From assembly GCA_003996215.1 (NCBI GenBank), contig QJPP01005217.1, positions 1 to 64,000 on the forward strand: a stretch of 64,000 bases of DNA, read 5' to 3'. The stretch comes from Jaltomata sinuosa (taxonomy: Eukaryota; Streptophyta; Magnoliopsida; Solanales; Solanaceae). The notes beneath the pieces were generated by a model, which ran no database searches, had not been told where the DNA came from, and was given only the letters and a program-made list of their open reading frames with translations. Below, piece by piece: positions 34,801 through 46,685 of this stretch; the first letter of the stretch is position 1; each line of letters starts with the position of its first letter. The position numbers and the translations under genes were made by a program.

Positions 34801-35500
34801 TGTGTGTGTTTCTATCTCTGAAATTTTTGGTTTCTTAAACTAGAGAGTGGTTCTCCAAAAATCTTAAGAAATTTCTCCAAAGACCAGCTACCAATTATGA
34901 TGGAATAGAGGGGTTTATATAGGGAATTTCTAGGGGGAAAAGAGGGGGAAAACCATGGGGAAAAATTGGGAATTTATTATGGGGAAATTCGAATTCCCCA
35001 AATGGATAACCTTTCTCAGCAAGGAAATGGTATGAAATTGTACCAATTATCCACTGCCTTTGTAGAGAGGATGCCACCTGGGTCTCTAAAAGCTTCGTGA
35101 CCTTGCTAGTGCAGCTTTGACGGAGACGAAGGGGTTTTAGATGGAACTTGGAAGGATTTTTCAGTCATTTCTCAGTTGTTGTTGTTCGTCGTTTTGAGCT
35201 GTTCATGGGGAAGCTTCTAGGCCTGTTAGAGCAGACGAAGAAGAAAAAGAGATAAGGGGGAAGTGTTGTACTAGGCGCAGCAAAGTACTAGGTGCAGTCA
35301 TTCAAGAGGAAAATAAGAGTGTGTGACGTTGTGGAGAGAGATGTGAGGGAGTAGTATAGGTTTATAGTATAATATATTGGCTGATTGATAGGAAAGTGGG
35401 ATGGATCGGGTTAATTTCAGGAAATTAGGCTGGTAATTAGTTGTTGTTGGGCTAATAACGGTCTGAAATTCGAGGAACAAAATAGTTGAGGATTTGGCCA
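31880..35500 (-). repeat. Tat/Ogre 5' LTR, long, AT-rich, right edge uncertain
   Basis: Begins beside the primer site and extends about 3.4-3.6 kb without any gene. On the minus strand a good TATA box (CCTATATAAAC) lies at 34913-34923, preceded by GC-richer DNA at 35040-35300. Ogre LTRs are known to be unusually long, which fits. The right edge is blurred by the tandem duplication at 35334-35845. Open frames inside (33401-33598, 34607-34789 and others) are short and unrecognised. Confidence 0.55.
34913..34923 (-). promoter_or_regulatory. Candidate TATA box of the Tat LTR
   Basis: CCTATATAAAC on the minus strand, in the part of the LTR where the promoter is expected, several hundred bases from the inferred 5' end. 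Confidence 0.5.
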
Positions 35501-35845
35501 CTTTGCTTATCATCCCGGGAGCACATGCTCAAATTTGAGCGAAAATGGATCATGGAAAGGGGGTCAAAATAGCACCAAGAATCCATTAAGGAGAGAGATG
35601 TGAGGGAGTAGTATAGGTTTATAGTATAATATATTGGCTGATTGATAGGAAAGTGGGATGGATCGGGTTAATTTCAGGAAATTGGGCTGGTAATTAGTTG
35701 TTGTTGGGCTAATAACTGTCTGAAATTCGAGGAACAAAATAGTTGAGGATTTGGCCACCTTGCTTATCATCCCGGGAGCACATGCTCAAATTTGAGCGAA
35801 AATGGATCATGGAAAGGGGGTCAAAATATCACCAAGAATCCATTA
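35334..35845. repeat. 257 bp tandem duplication, two near-identical copies
   Basis: Copy 1 is about 35334-35590 and copy 2 about 35591-35845; the shared word ATGTGAGGG starts at 35341 and 35598. By eye about four substitutions separate them (for example GAAATTAGG/GAAATTGGG and ATAACGG/ATAACTG). The unit spans a junction: the left two thirds are not found in the LTR at 43490-44665, while the right third (from CCCGGGAGCACATGC) is. The duplication therefore postdates the joining of two elements. Confidence 0.9.
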
Positions 35846-36942
35846 CTAAAGAGGGGAATTAATGGAGGAAAACAGAATTTAAAGAGATAATTACCCACTT
35901 TTAGAAGTCACAAAACAGGAAAGAATCATCAAATAATACCCTCCAATCGATTGGGATCAATAATGGTGAAATATAGTGTTTTTGGGAGCTCTTGGCAAAG
36001 GAGGATCAGACTTGTTTTGATTTGCGAAATGGAGACTAAAACAAGAAACCCAATTTAAAGCTGACTGCATTGGCCTTCGTGAATGCGGCCAAGGCATCGC
36101 CTTCGCGAAGAGCAAAAAGGGGGCTAGGCAAATTGCCTTCGCAAACGCGGCCAAGGCCCGCAAACGCGAAGAACATAGTTGGGGCAACTGGAAATGCTCT
36201 TTGCAAATGCGGCCAAGGCCCGTAAACGCGAAGAACAAAAAGTGCTATGATAGAAACTAGTTGTTCAAGGGCAGATTTTCACACTTTGGGACCCCGAGAA
36301 CGCATTTGGGGTCCCGTGAACACAAATGACCAGAGCTATTCAATTAGAAACGGCGTTCCGGACCCAATGGAATTGACAATAATCCCATCAGAGGTTGATT
36401 TAATGAAAATCGGGCCACACGCCAAAAATCAACCTTTAGCCAACTATTTCCATAATTGAACCCAATGGCCGAAAACAAGTCTGGAAGCCTCAGGACCCGA
36501 ACCAATTGTCCCTCTAGCCTAAACTCGACATTCCGGAGCTAATGGTGCTGACAGAATTTTCATCCGAGGTTATCTTCTCCAAATGTTGACCAAAGTCAAC
36601 CAAAAAAGACCAACTGGCCTAAAAACACAAAACGAGAGAGAATTCCAAGATGAAAAGCTCCCGGATCCTGACCAAAGGTCCTACTAGACAAAAGTCCACG
36701 CTCTGGAGATAACAGAACTCTGGGAATTTGATTTCGAGCACGTTCAGTAAGAATGTTGATTTTAGTCAATGATTTCAAAAGCCTAATGCTCTAAAACAAG
36801 GAATGGACAAAAAGACCAAACAGATGGCCCGGGCATCGAACTACTAGTTCCAACAAGCCATAAATGACTTGGGGCCGCTGCAGGCAAGCTCTAACGGTAC
36901 AAGAAAGGCAAACACACATAAATAACCGGGAGGGTCATTACA
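35505..36942 (-). repeat. 3' LTR of A2, truncated
   Basis: The minus strand starts TGTAATGACCCTCCCGG at 36942 and is collinear with the first 1.2 kb of the LTR at 40981-44665, apart from the extra 257 bp. It includes the CTTCGCGAAG block (palindrome at 36101-36110) and a TTTAAATT TATA-like site near 36050. It breaks off against the Tat LTR; the remaining 2.5 kb are missing. Confidence 0.75.
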
Positions 36943-39731
36943 TCATCCACTATTAAAAAGACTTTCATCCCTGAAAGTCAAGAAAGAAGGAAAGACTAGA
37001 GATTTAAGAACCATCGAATGTAACCAAGCCTAAAACTATTTACTAGCCAAGCTAGATTCCAAACTCAACTCCAAAATTCCAAAGATATGCCGACCAAAAT
37101 AAAACCTTGAGAACCTCAACCGAAAGCGTCGACACAACACCAAAACCAGAGAAGAAAGGCGAACAACACACCAAACTCAAATCTTACAAACCTCAACCAA
37201 GTTTTCTAAAAAAGCCGACAACCAAAACTCTAGCTCATGAACTCGCTGATCTGCAAAGCCCTTTTTATTCTAAACCGAATCCTTTTGTACCATTATCGTG
37301 AAACTTCATATAAGTCAAACACTGGAGTCACTCTCGAAACATCAACTGACACGCTGGAGATCCATAGTTCCTGCTTATACTCTACCACGGACGAATCACC
37401 CCTTTTTATTCAAACCCATTCCAAACCAAGCTATAGCCTACTAGCCTTTGCCATCCAAGATAACAATCATACGCATATCGTCAAAAACTGGAGTTACCTG
37501 CCCCGACTGACCATCAACCAAAGAACAAACACTTTTGCTAACATAAAACTAGATAACTGAACCCAGCTGAACCAACCATTTGTACCTGAGTAAACTTTGC
37601 ACACCATGGTTAGGAAATGCATGAATGAACACCCTATGTTGATAGAGAAACTTCCAAATTATAGAACAAACCCAACTGTTGCATCGTGGAGAGTCTTAGT
37701 CAACTGGTAGCAAATGAACCAGGGCAACCTGCCCACCAGATCCTAACTAGAACCAAGATCTTGCAAGGAGTGTGGTAAGCCCACCACGAAGTCTATAGCC
37801 ATCACTTAAGATCCAAACTCTAAGAAGTATCTGCTACTACTCTTAATACTCAAACACCATTCGTACTTGAAATACCCTTACTAATCTCACCTCAGGAAGA
37901 AGTGCACCATGACATGAATATCAAGTCGAAACACCCAGAAGGCAAAAGAAAAGGTGTCTGGGGTTCAAAGTTGACATCTAGTCATGGAATTTTTGCATAT
38001 AACTCCAACTCATCCCTTTGGCTGGAATCAACCGCTAGACTGTATCGGCAGACAAACGAACCATCCTGAAGCATACCGCATACAAAGCTTCTAGTGCATA
38101 CTTGTCAAATCTAAACAACGCTGGACCTCATACAAAAGACAACCCCTGAAGAATGAGCAAATTGAGCTTTCAACTCTCGGCAACGAAGGCGACGATCAAT
38201 CTCAAAGTACCATTAGAACCCAAACTAGCCTTGCTATCCTCAACCCATATAACCTGATCACATATAGCATACACCACCACTGAATCTCAAACTTACACTG
38301 TTGAGTCTGTCCAACCATGGTAGAAGGAACCTCATACTATCTAGAACACCGTTGATATCTGCAATGTCCACCCTAACACAAAGGTTAGCCAAGGACTAGG
38401 TGTCCAAGGCCAACTGTCACCCCATAACGGAAAATAGGTAAGCTAAGTTATCTGAACTCAATGCCTTCCAACCCAAGAAGCTGTAACAGAAAGAATAAAC
38501 TATGAACCATCCGGAGTAGTTTGCTAGCCCATGCTCTTGAACCCCAATCCTAATTTACTAAGCACCGCCTCTATCTAAACCATATGCTTCCAGTGAACCC
38601 TTAGGAACCAAAGCCAACTAGGCTTGGATATGCAAGTTGCCAAAACTGCAGCTGCTACTAAATTCCCAAACTAATCGAAGGAAAACCACTGAATTCTGTA
38701 GTCGGTAAAATCAAGTCACCAACCCATAACCCAGAGCAATCTCTGAGTCAGCTACTAGAACACACAAGCACGAACAAGGAGTCATCTCCCTCCTTTTTCA
38801 ACTAAAAAAACCCCTTCCATAGCATATACTGAACCCTACAAACTCCTTCTCAAATAAAATCTGGAGCCATTTCCTTAGGTCACATACTTACATCGTCAAA
38901 AGTCTACAAGGAAGGACAAAATAGGCCACATATTTTACTCACCCAATATGCTATGGATAAAACTCAACCATGAGGCTACGGTCAATACTTAATTGAAAAT
39001 GCTAAAGCAAAACTCAATAACAAAACTGAATCAAAAGATCAACTAGATGGCTATGATCGAAATTCATTCCAACTGGAACCGGGGAAACAATAAGACAAAC
39101 CAATCAGGCAAGAAACTAAAGGAGACTATAGGAACAACCCATATAGCTTCCAACCAAAGAGAGAGGATCGATTCTAATCACCCAAAAAAATAAAACCAAT
39201 CTATACAAGCTAGCATAACCGACACCTCTCAAACTCTGGCACAACCACCGATAACACCAACTAACATAAGAACTTCTAGAAAATGCTAGACTATCACCTA
39301 GGCAACAACCATCTAGGAACGCTCAACAAGGAAGACTTAACACAAGTTTAGAACCACAATGGAACAGGAAACAAACCCAACCATAAAAGACACTAACAAG
39401 AACTACCCATGAGCTACAACTCTAGGTAAACACCTATCAAGGATAACTCACCCCATCCCTACTAAGGAATAAACTACCAAGAAAATAATGCGTAAACACT
39501 ACACTCAGGTAGTCAAACAACTAAACAAGTAGCAGGTAATCATATAAGCCAATAGACAATAGAAGGAAAAGAGTCACAATGCAAATGAGACTATCACAAG
39601 CCGAAGGTAACAAGAGCCTAACCTGGAGAAACGATATCAGGAACCTCAACCTCGGGTCCACTAAGAGGGGCATCAGATTGATGGGGTCTAACTCTAGACT
39701 GAGTAGTTGAAGTTGAAGGCTCAACCCTCCC

Positions 39732-40840
39732 TCACCGGGGAAATTCTCTAGCATAATGCCCCATTACCCCATAACTATAGCAACCTAAAAAAGACCTACT
39801 CTGATGTATGGTGCCTGTTGACTCTAGACAAAAACCTGAACTACCTGGCTGAAAGCCACCTCTAACACCCTGGGGACCACCCCTACTACTCTGCACTCCA
39901 CCTCTGGCCGGTGGTACTGAAGCGCTAAGAGATAACACCTGCTGACCCTGATGGCTGGAAGATGGAATTGTGGGACAATCCTTAAAAAATGCCCATGCAT
40001 ACAACACTTAAAGCAAATCCCACTGGGTATGTAAGGGTGTGGAGGTCGCACTAGACTTGACTTACCACAATGACCTACACAACCTGAATGCAACCTTCAA
40101 GAAATCTGACCCATACCATATCTACTAAGTTCAACATTCCTTGTACCACCACTTTCTGGAACCTGCGAAGCAAATGAAATTGGCCTGGTAGATAAGAAGT
40201 AGTGGAACCTATCTCTGGTGGAGAATCCTCTACCTCGAGTCTGAGAACCTCGAGAACTGTCCCAACAATAATATTTCTTAGCACTACCTCCATAAACCTC
40301 ATGGCATAAACCCTCAATATCCCAAGCATGATCTACTACCTGAAAGAAGGCCGTCTTAACTGTAACAAAATGCTTGATCACCAAACAGAGAGGTTAAATC
40401 AAACCCCCAACAAAGCTCTGAACCTTATCGAACTCAAAAGACACCATCCTTGCAGTACACCTAACCATGTCATGAAATCTCACCTCATACTCCAATACCG
40501 ATAGACAACACTGCTGAAGAACTGGTAGCTCTACCCTAGCTGAAGCACTGCTCATAGAACTGGGTACTGAAACACCCACCGGAGGACTTAGAGTCCTAGC
40601 CATGGTGTCCTGAAGAACTAGAGTAGCTATGTATCCAATTGGAGACTGGGCTTACCCCATACACCCTATCTGATGCGATGAACTCTCACACTGAAATCCT
40701 GGCACTGCCGGAAGCACTGAAGCAATAGGAACAAAAACTTTATAACACCCTCTATCAAACTCATCATAGGAATCTAAGGAGGAATGAAACAACCAAAGTT
40801 TAGAAGCCAATAGAGCCAAGAACGCACGATAAGGAGCCAA
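39732..40840 (-). pseudogene. gag remnant with zinc knuckles (A2)
   Basis: Pieces in several frames. 40603-40394 carries VLEYEVRFHDMVRC...FVGGL, the end of a Retrotrans_gag fold (compare SVxEYxxxFxxLxRxAP...FVxGL). 40093-39824 has CFKCCMHGHFLRIVPQ, a knuckle with its last Cys lost, and 40007-39732 ends CYSYGVMGHYAREFPR, a second knuckle with two Cys replaced by Tyr and Phe. The usual N-terminal capsid core is absent, as in A1. Non-functional. Confidence 0.65.
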
Positions 40841-40965
40841 GAAGATGAAACTTTTCCTAACAATTCCCTGTAGCCTCCCGAAGATAGGATAGAGACGTCA
40901 TCGTACCAATCCATGAGACTCTACTTAGACACTTACTTTTGTACCACGACACTGGTGAACCTAGA

Positions 40966-40977
40966 ACTATGATACCA
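40966..40977 (-). promoter_or_regulatory. Primer binding site of A2 (initiator Met tRNA type, mutated)
   Basis: The minus strand reads TGGTATCATAGT; the consensus is TGGTATCAGAGC. It lies three bases from the LTR end at 40981. Confidence 0.8.
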
Positions 40978-40980
40978 AGC

Positions 40981-43900
40981 TGTCATGACCCAATTCCTCA
41001 GGTCATGATGGCACCTACAACCCCAGTAGGCAAACCAATCCCCGCAGCCCGGAACAGTTAGTAATGGGCTACTACCTAACTAATATGCACAATAAGCAGA
41101 AAATAAGTGAAAGCAAAATATAAAGATAGACAAAGTTAAAACAAAACTTGAATATATACATAAAGAAACTATACCAACCCCAAGACTTAGTATCTATAGT
41201 ACAGAAGCTTCTAATGGAATACAAGTACTAGAAATAACAAAAGATATGTACAATTGTCTCCAAATATACAAGAGTAACAGTACAACAGTTGAGATGTAGG
41301 CAAGCCCCGACCATCAGGCACTCACCCTAGTCTCAAACCTTCCAAAGTTGCACAAGTCTCTAACGCGATCAATGGTGAAAACTCAACTAATATCTGTACC
41401 AGAAAGAAGCAGAAATGGAGTATTAGCACAAAGATAATGGGTACTCAGTAGGTATCATCGGCTGACTGAGCGCATATAAGATATAAAAATAGTAAGTAGC
41501 AGATACCAAGAAAGTAGTTGCCAAAGCAATAGAGAAAGCACAAGGAACTAGCACGGAGGATAGACAACCAAGAATTATCAGCACACAATACTCGCATAGA
41601 AAACAAATATAAACTGAACACAGGTTTAAAAAAGTGGGACGTACGTGGGTTTTTTGTAACAATAATATATAAATAGAAAAGAGTTTAAAAACATGGCGGT
41701 ATCCCGGTAATATCAAGTAAGAAGGGAAAGAAGGGAAGCAATCCTACATAATAAACTAAAAGCTATCAAAGTTAATGAAAACACACTAAACACCAATTCA
41801 CAAGATAAGCATGTACCGAGATCCATCCCATAATGTACAACTTAGAATGGAATAACTAAACCACCAGAACCAAGAGTTCTACCTAGAATAAAGATAAGGA
41901 ACAATGTCTGACAAATCACAACCGCTCAGGAGGACACATAATAGAGCCTCAAAGATATAGGACTAAATAGCCAATCAATGCTCAAGACCAAATCTCGGAG
42001 CCTCAATAGGCTAAAAATTACCAATCTACAAGAACCAAGGACTACAACTAGGCCTATCAGATAACTAGAGTAATATAATCTAGCTAAAGTCCCAATGGCA
42101 GCCCATACAACTGAGGAATGCAATCAACTGAAAACAAATCCTCCAGCCGCATATACAACTGGAGCATACACTGAACACACAAAAACAAGGGTGGAAACAA
42201 AGTTAAATATGCATGATGATGATGAATCTGATGTAATAGTACCCCGTATGTTACCCCCTCTAGTACTTATAAGGCCCAATAGAGGCGGTATCCATGGAAG
42301 GCTCTTTCTCCTGTACCTCTCATATGCCGTACACCCCCTCTTGTGGCATGCTGCATCGGCCAATAGCCTATGGCCCAGGAATGACAGGGGTCCATGGAGG
42401 TCTACCCCCCCGACCACATACAAAACCATGCTATCTCAAGTATAGCTCAAAACTCAGAATCTCGTAATACATGCTCGGCTTTGAACCCGGTCTAAATCAG
42501 TAGTAGTAATCTCAAAAGACCCTCTCAAAGGGTTCTCGAGGTATACTCGGGTCTAAATCAGTGATAAAAGTCTCAATAACCCCCTCAAAGGGTGCCCAAA
42601 GCATATCCGGGTCTAAATCAGTAATAAAATCAAGTCTAGAGCTCTGCCCTGCCGAGCCTAGTATCAGTAAGAAATCTTGTCTAGTGCTTTGCCCTGCTGA
42701 CCCTAGTATTAGTAGAAATAAGTGATAAAAATCCTCATAATATCCTCTCTACTCCGAGAGGTTTCATAAAAGTCAGTTTCAAACCCATTTCATAATTCCT
42801 TTACCAAAAACGGCCCCTTGGGGCAATACAAGTTTAAAAAACCATTTATAGTCGGCCCGAGGCCAAATAAGTAGTAAAACATGCAGGAAAAATCTTTTCA
42901 TGTATGATTTGCTTGCAAACAATAGAGTAGCCCAAAATGGCTCACAAATACTTCCTATTGGCCCTGCACAGGCTCAACAGCTCTACAACAATCATTACTA
43001 GCCTAAAAGGATATCTCTATGTCCGGGACTCGCGGACATTCCCAAATAACCACCATCTATATTCCAGAGTCAATACAAGGCCACACAGAACCATAAGGGT
43101 AATATACAATACTACAAGAATACTACATTTAGTGTATGAAATAAATAGATAGAAAAAATGGGCAAGGTCTGGGGCACAAACCTAAACCAACCCACCCAAG
43201 GATACTAATTAATGCAGTTATAGCCTACACACACAGAGTCTAGGTAAGGAAAGCCATAACCTACCTATTTTTCGATGACTAGCTGCGAGAATGACGTAGT
43301 ACAGGCTCGAACTTCTCCGGGAAGCTCCAATTTATAAAACCACTATCAACATAAAAATCTCTACGCCAAAACAAGACTAATGATACCCATAATTCCATAG
43401 ACATAACTGGGTAAAAATTTGGGTCACAAACGGGCACATGGGCCCTGCAACCCGAAACTAAAAATGAAAAAGACCAAAGTGTTCCTTACTATTTCGGGAG
43501 CACATGCTCAAAATTGGAGTGGAAATGGAACATGGAAAGGGGGTAAAAACTTCCCGAATAATCCATTATTAAAGAGTAGAATTAATGAAGGAAAATGGAA
43601 TTTAAAGAGAGAATTACCCGCTTTTAGAAGCCACAAAACGAGAAAGGATCGTCAAATAATACCCTCCAATCGATTGGGATCAATAATGGTGAAATATGGT
43701 GTTTTTGGAATCTCTTTGCAATAGAGGATCAGACTTATTCTGATTGGAGAAATAGAGAAGAAAACAAGAAAACTTATTTAAAGTTGACTGCCTTGGGCTT
43801 CACGAACCCGTCCAAGGCGTTGCCTTCGCGAAGAGCAAAAAGGGGGGCTGGACAAATGGCCTTTGTAAACGCAGCCAAGGCCCGCGAACACGAAGAACAA

Positions 43901-44665
43901 AGTTGGGGAAGCTTGAAATGCCCTTCGCGAATGCGGCCAAGGCCCATAAACACGAAGAACAAAAACTGCTATGACATCAACCAGCTGTTCAAGGGCAGAT
44001 TTTCACACTTTAGGTCCTCGGGAACGCATCCGATGTCCCACAAACACAAACGACTAGAGCTATTCCACTAGAAACAACATTCTGGACCCAATGGAATCAA
44101 TGAAAATCCCATTGGAGGTTGATTTAATTAAAAGTGGTCCCCATGCCCAATATCAACCTTTAGCCAACTATTTCAAATATGAAACCCAATGGCTGAAAAC
44201 AAGTCTGAAAGCCTCGGGGCCCAAACCAATGGTCCCTCTAGCCTTAATACAACATTTCGAACCTAATAGCACTGGCTTATTTTCATCCGAGGCCATCCTC
44301 TCCAAATGTTGATCAAAGTCAACCAAATAAGCCCACCTAGCCTAAAAACACAAAACGAGAGAGAATTCCAAGCTGAAAAGCTCCCAAATCCCGACCAAAG
44401 GTTCTACTAGACCAAAGTCCATGCTACGAACCTAACAGAACTGTCGGAATTTTATTCCGAGTACGTTCACTAAGAATGTTGACTGAAGTTAATGATTTCA
44501 AAAGCCTAAAGCTCTAAAACCAGGAATGGCCAAAAAGACCAAATAGATGGCCCGTGCACCAAACTACTGGTCCCAATAATCCATAAATGACTTGGGGCCA
44601 CTACAGTCAAGCTCTAATGGTACAAGAAAGGTGAACACACATAAATGATCGGGAGGGTCATTACA
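40981..44665 (-). repeat. 5' LTR of A2, complete, about 3.7 kb
   Basis: The minus strand starts TGTAATGACCCTCCCG at 44665 and ends GGGTCATGACA at 40981. The two ends form an 11 bp inverted repeat with one mismatch (TGTAATGACCC/TGTCATGACCC). A CpG-rich palindromic block (43795-43970) precedes a TATA-like CTTTAAATAAG at 43773-43783 on the minus strand. Two short tandem repeats lie at 42489-42730. Complete LTR, bounded by the primer site on one side and an oppositely oriented LTR tail on the other. Confidence 0.85.
42489..42720. repeat. Short tandem repeats inside the A2 LTR (60 bp x3, 45 bp x2)
   Basis: GGTCTAAATCAGT recurs at 42489, 42549 and 42609 with CTCAAAGGG between (60 bp period). Directly after, GTCTAG(A/T)GCT(C/T)TGCCCTG recurs at about 42634 and 42679 (45 bp period). 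Confidence 0.75.
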
Positions 44666-46060
44666 ATTGCTGATCCAGACCATGGGCTATGTGACAGGTA
44701 TGCCGGAGGAGGTGTATATAGTGTAGTTGAGGTATATGGGTTGCGTCCTTTCATGGAACCTACCTGTTGGCACTATCAGTGTCGGAGAAGGTACATACAA
44801 GGTTACTATCATGCCTGGTCCTATCATATCACATCACCCAGCATTTGTATTTGAATTCCACCCTTGTTTGTTGTTTGCTCAATGTATGCTCAAGTAGTAT
44901 GGGATGCCGGAGGTTTTTTTTCACTTGATTATGTTCCCCAGTTATGTGGGCAGACGTTAGGACTGTAGGTAGATTATATTACTCATTTTGTATTATAGAG
45001 CTTGTTATGGCCTTCAGTTCTGGGTGGTTTAGTGGATTCTAGCCTGTTGAGTCTCCGAATATTGGTTTTTTGTTTATTGATGGACTAGTGGTTCCTAGAT
45101 TGTTCAGGCACTGTTTATGTGGCCTTCTAAGTATTTATGGGTTGGCAGATCCTACTCTTTCATAGTGCTAATTAGTGGTTTTGATTTCCTTATGGCTTAG
45201 TTTATTCCATCCTAGGGTTGTAATTGCGAGGTTGCTATTTGGTTCTCTTATTCTGAATTGGTGTTTAAGAATGATTCTGTTAGTTATATTGTTTCTAGCT
45301 TGATTATGTTTCCATTCTTTCCTTTATTCCCTCTTCTACTTGAGGTTACCGGCATACCGCCACTTTCGAAACTCTCTCTTTATATATAATGTTATTGCAA
45401 GGATCCAGGTGTGTTCTAATTTCCTTCACCTATTTTCCATGTCATATATATCTTCGGTGGATGGCATAGCATGTTTCTAATTCTTGTTGACTTCTATTTG
45501 TGCTAGTTTCCATATGCTTTCTCTATTGCCTCTATAACCACTTATTTCCTATTTGCTATATATTATTTTTATATCTTATATGTGCTCAATCGACCGATGA
45601 TGCCTACTGGGTACCTATTGCTTAGCAATTGGTGCTTATACTACACTTGTGCATCTTTCTGGTGCAGATATTAGTGTGAGCTTTTGCCGTCGATCGTGTG
45701 GAGACTCGTGCAGCTTGTGGATATTTAAGACTAGGGTGAGCTACTTCCGACTGGGGATTTACCAAATTTCATCTTTTGGCTCTGTTGCTCTTTATTTATT
45801 TGAAAGCAGTTGTATATTCTATTTTGTTAGTTCTAGCACTTGTATTCTATTAGAAGCTCATGTACTATCGATACCAAGTCTTGGGGTTGGTGTAGTTATA
45901 CTTATATGTATATATATATATATGTACTTCCGCTTATTTCTTCTTATTATGCGTATTGTCTTAGGTAGTAGCCCATTACTAACCGTTCTAGGCTACGGGG
46001 ATTGGTTCGCCTACTGGGGGTTGTATGTGCCATCATGACCTGAGAAATTGGGTCGTGACA
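44666..46060 (+). repeat. 3' portion of a plus-strand LTR, TGTAATGACCC family
   Basis: Collinear with the last 1.2-1.4 kb of the LTRs at 53500-54726 and 56950-58135: the GTATGCCGGAGG-like block, TTACCGGCATACC, and the end GGTGCCATCATGACC...GGGTCGTGACA at 46060. It starts abruptly where the A2 LTR ends, so A2 probably inserted into it in opposite orientation. The 129-codon open stretch at 45649-46038 is LTR sequence, not a gene. A (TA)n run lies at 45910-45922. Confidence 0.7.
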
Positions 46061-46685
46061 TTTAATTATAAAGATTGATGGTTGCAAATATTAATTTAGT
46101 TTACTAATTTTTTACTTGCTTGAAAAAGGAGTTCAGGAATTGGGTAAGAATTCAATAGTGGGGATTTGAGATTTCTATCATAAATAAAGGATAGATATAG
46201 TTTGATTATAGGAAATATTCGTAAGAGTCAAATCTAGAGATAGTTTGACTCAACCATGTGTTAATTGGTTTGTTTGATGATTAAACTATAGGGCTTGAAA
46301 AAATACAATAGTAAATATGCCTAATAGGTTGAAAAACTTTTAGGTGTAGGTTAAACAAAGCCATCCATGCTCTTAATTGAAAGTTTGTTTGATTAATTGA
46401 CCCCTATCCTATATTAAGACCCCACCAGAAGCACAACCCTAGTTTTCCTTCTCTTGATTACTCTAATTGTGTTTATGTCTGCTTTTGACACATTACAAAT
46501 TGTTTTCCCAAACCTTTTTCCCACAATTGTACTTTAATTTGCACGAACAATTGCTCGAACTAGTGAATTGAACTCTTGATCTTGGGCATATTTATATGCT
46601 CATTTATCATATTTTACCCATGTTTGCTTTGTGTTTCAAGATCATTACTTACTATATAGTGTGTGGTTTGAGTTAAATTTCTATA
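46061..46685. other. AT-rich stretch, no gene recognised
   Basis: Lies between the LTR end at 46060 and the presumed Athila-like LTR. No primer site follows the LTR end. It may be the outer part of the next LTR, whose left edge is uncertain. Confidence 0.4.

Larger units (their letters stand above)
36943..40980 (-). mobile_element. A2: Ty3/gypsy interior, shortened and decayed
   Basis: Between the two LTR copies lie only about 4 kb. From right to left: primer site (40966-40977), gag with zinc knuckles (39730-40840), about 1 kb without recognisable protease or RT, the RNase H-integrase linker (SLANLCVRVDI near 38360-38395), and integrase including MAIDFVVGLPH at 37747-37803. Collinear with A1 across 1-2490. 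The frames are shattered; the plus-strand open stretches at 37107-37560 are fortuitous. Confidence 0.7.

Noticed and set aside
35298..35770. Two nearly identical 68-71 codon minus-strand frames suggesting a duplicated small gene
   Set aside because: They are the same chance frame in the two copies of the 257 bp duplication, inside LTR sequence.
37107..37560. Pair of plus-strand open frames (64 and 107 codons)
   Set aside because: Antisense to decayed integrase of A2, no recognisable domain, low complexity.
45649..46038. 129-codon plus-strand open frame
   Set aside because: It lies within the 3' part of an LTR and is collinear with non-coding LTR sequence at 54260-54720 and 57680-58130, where the frame is broken.
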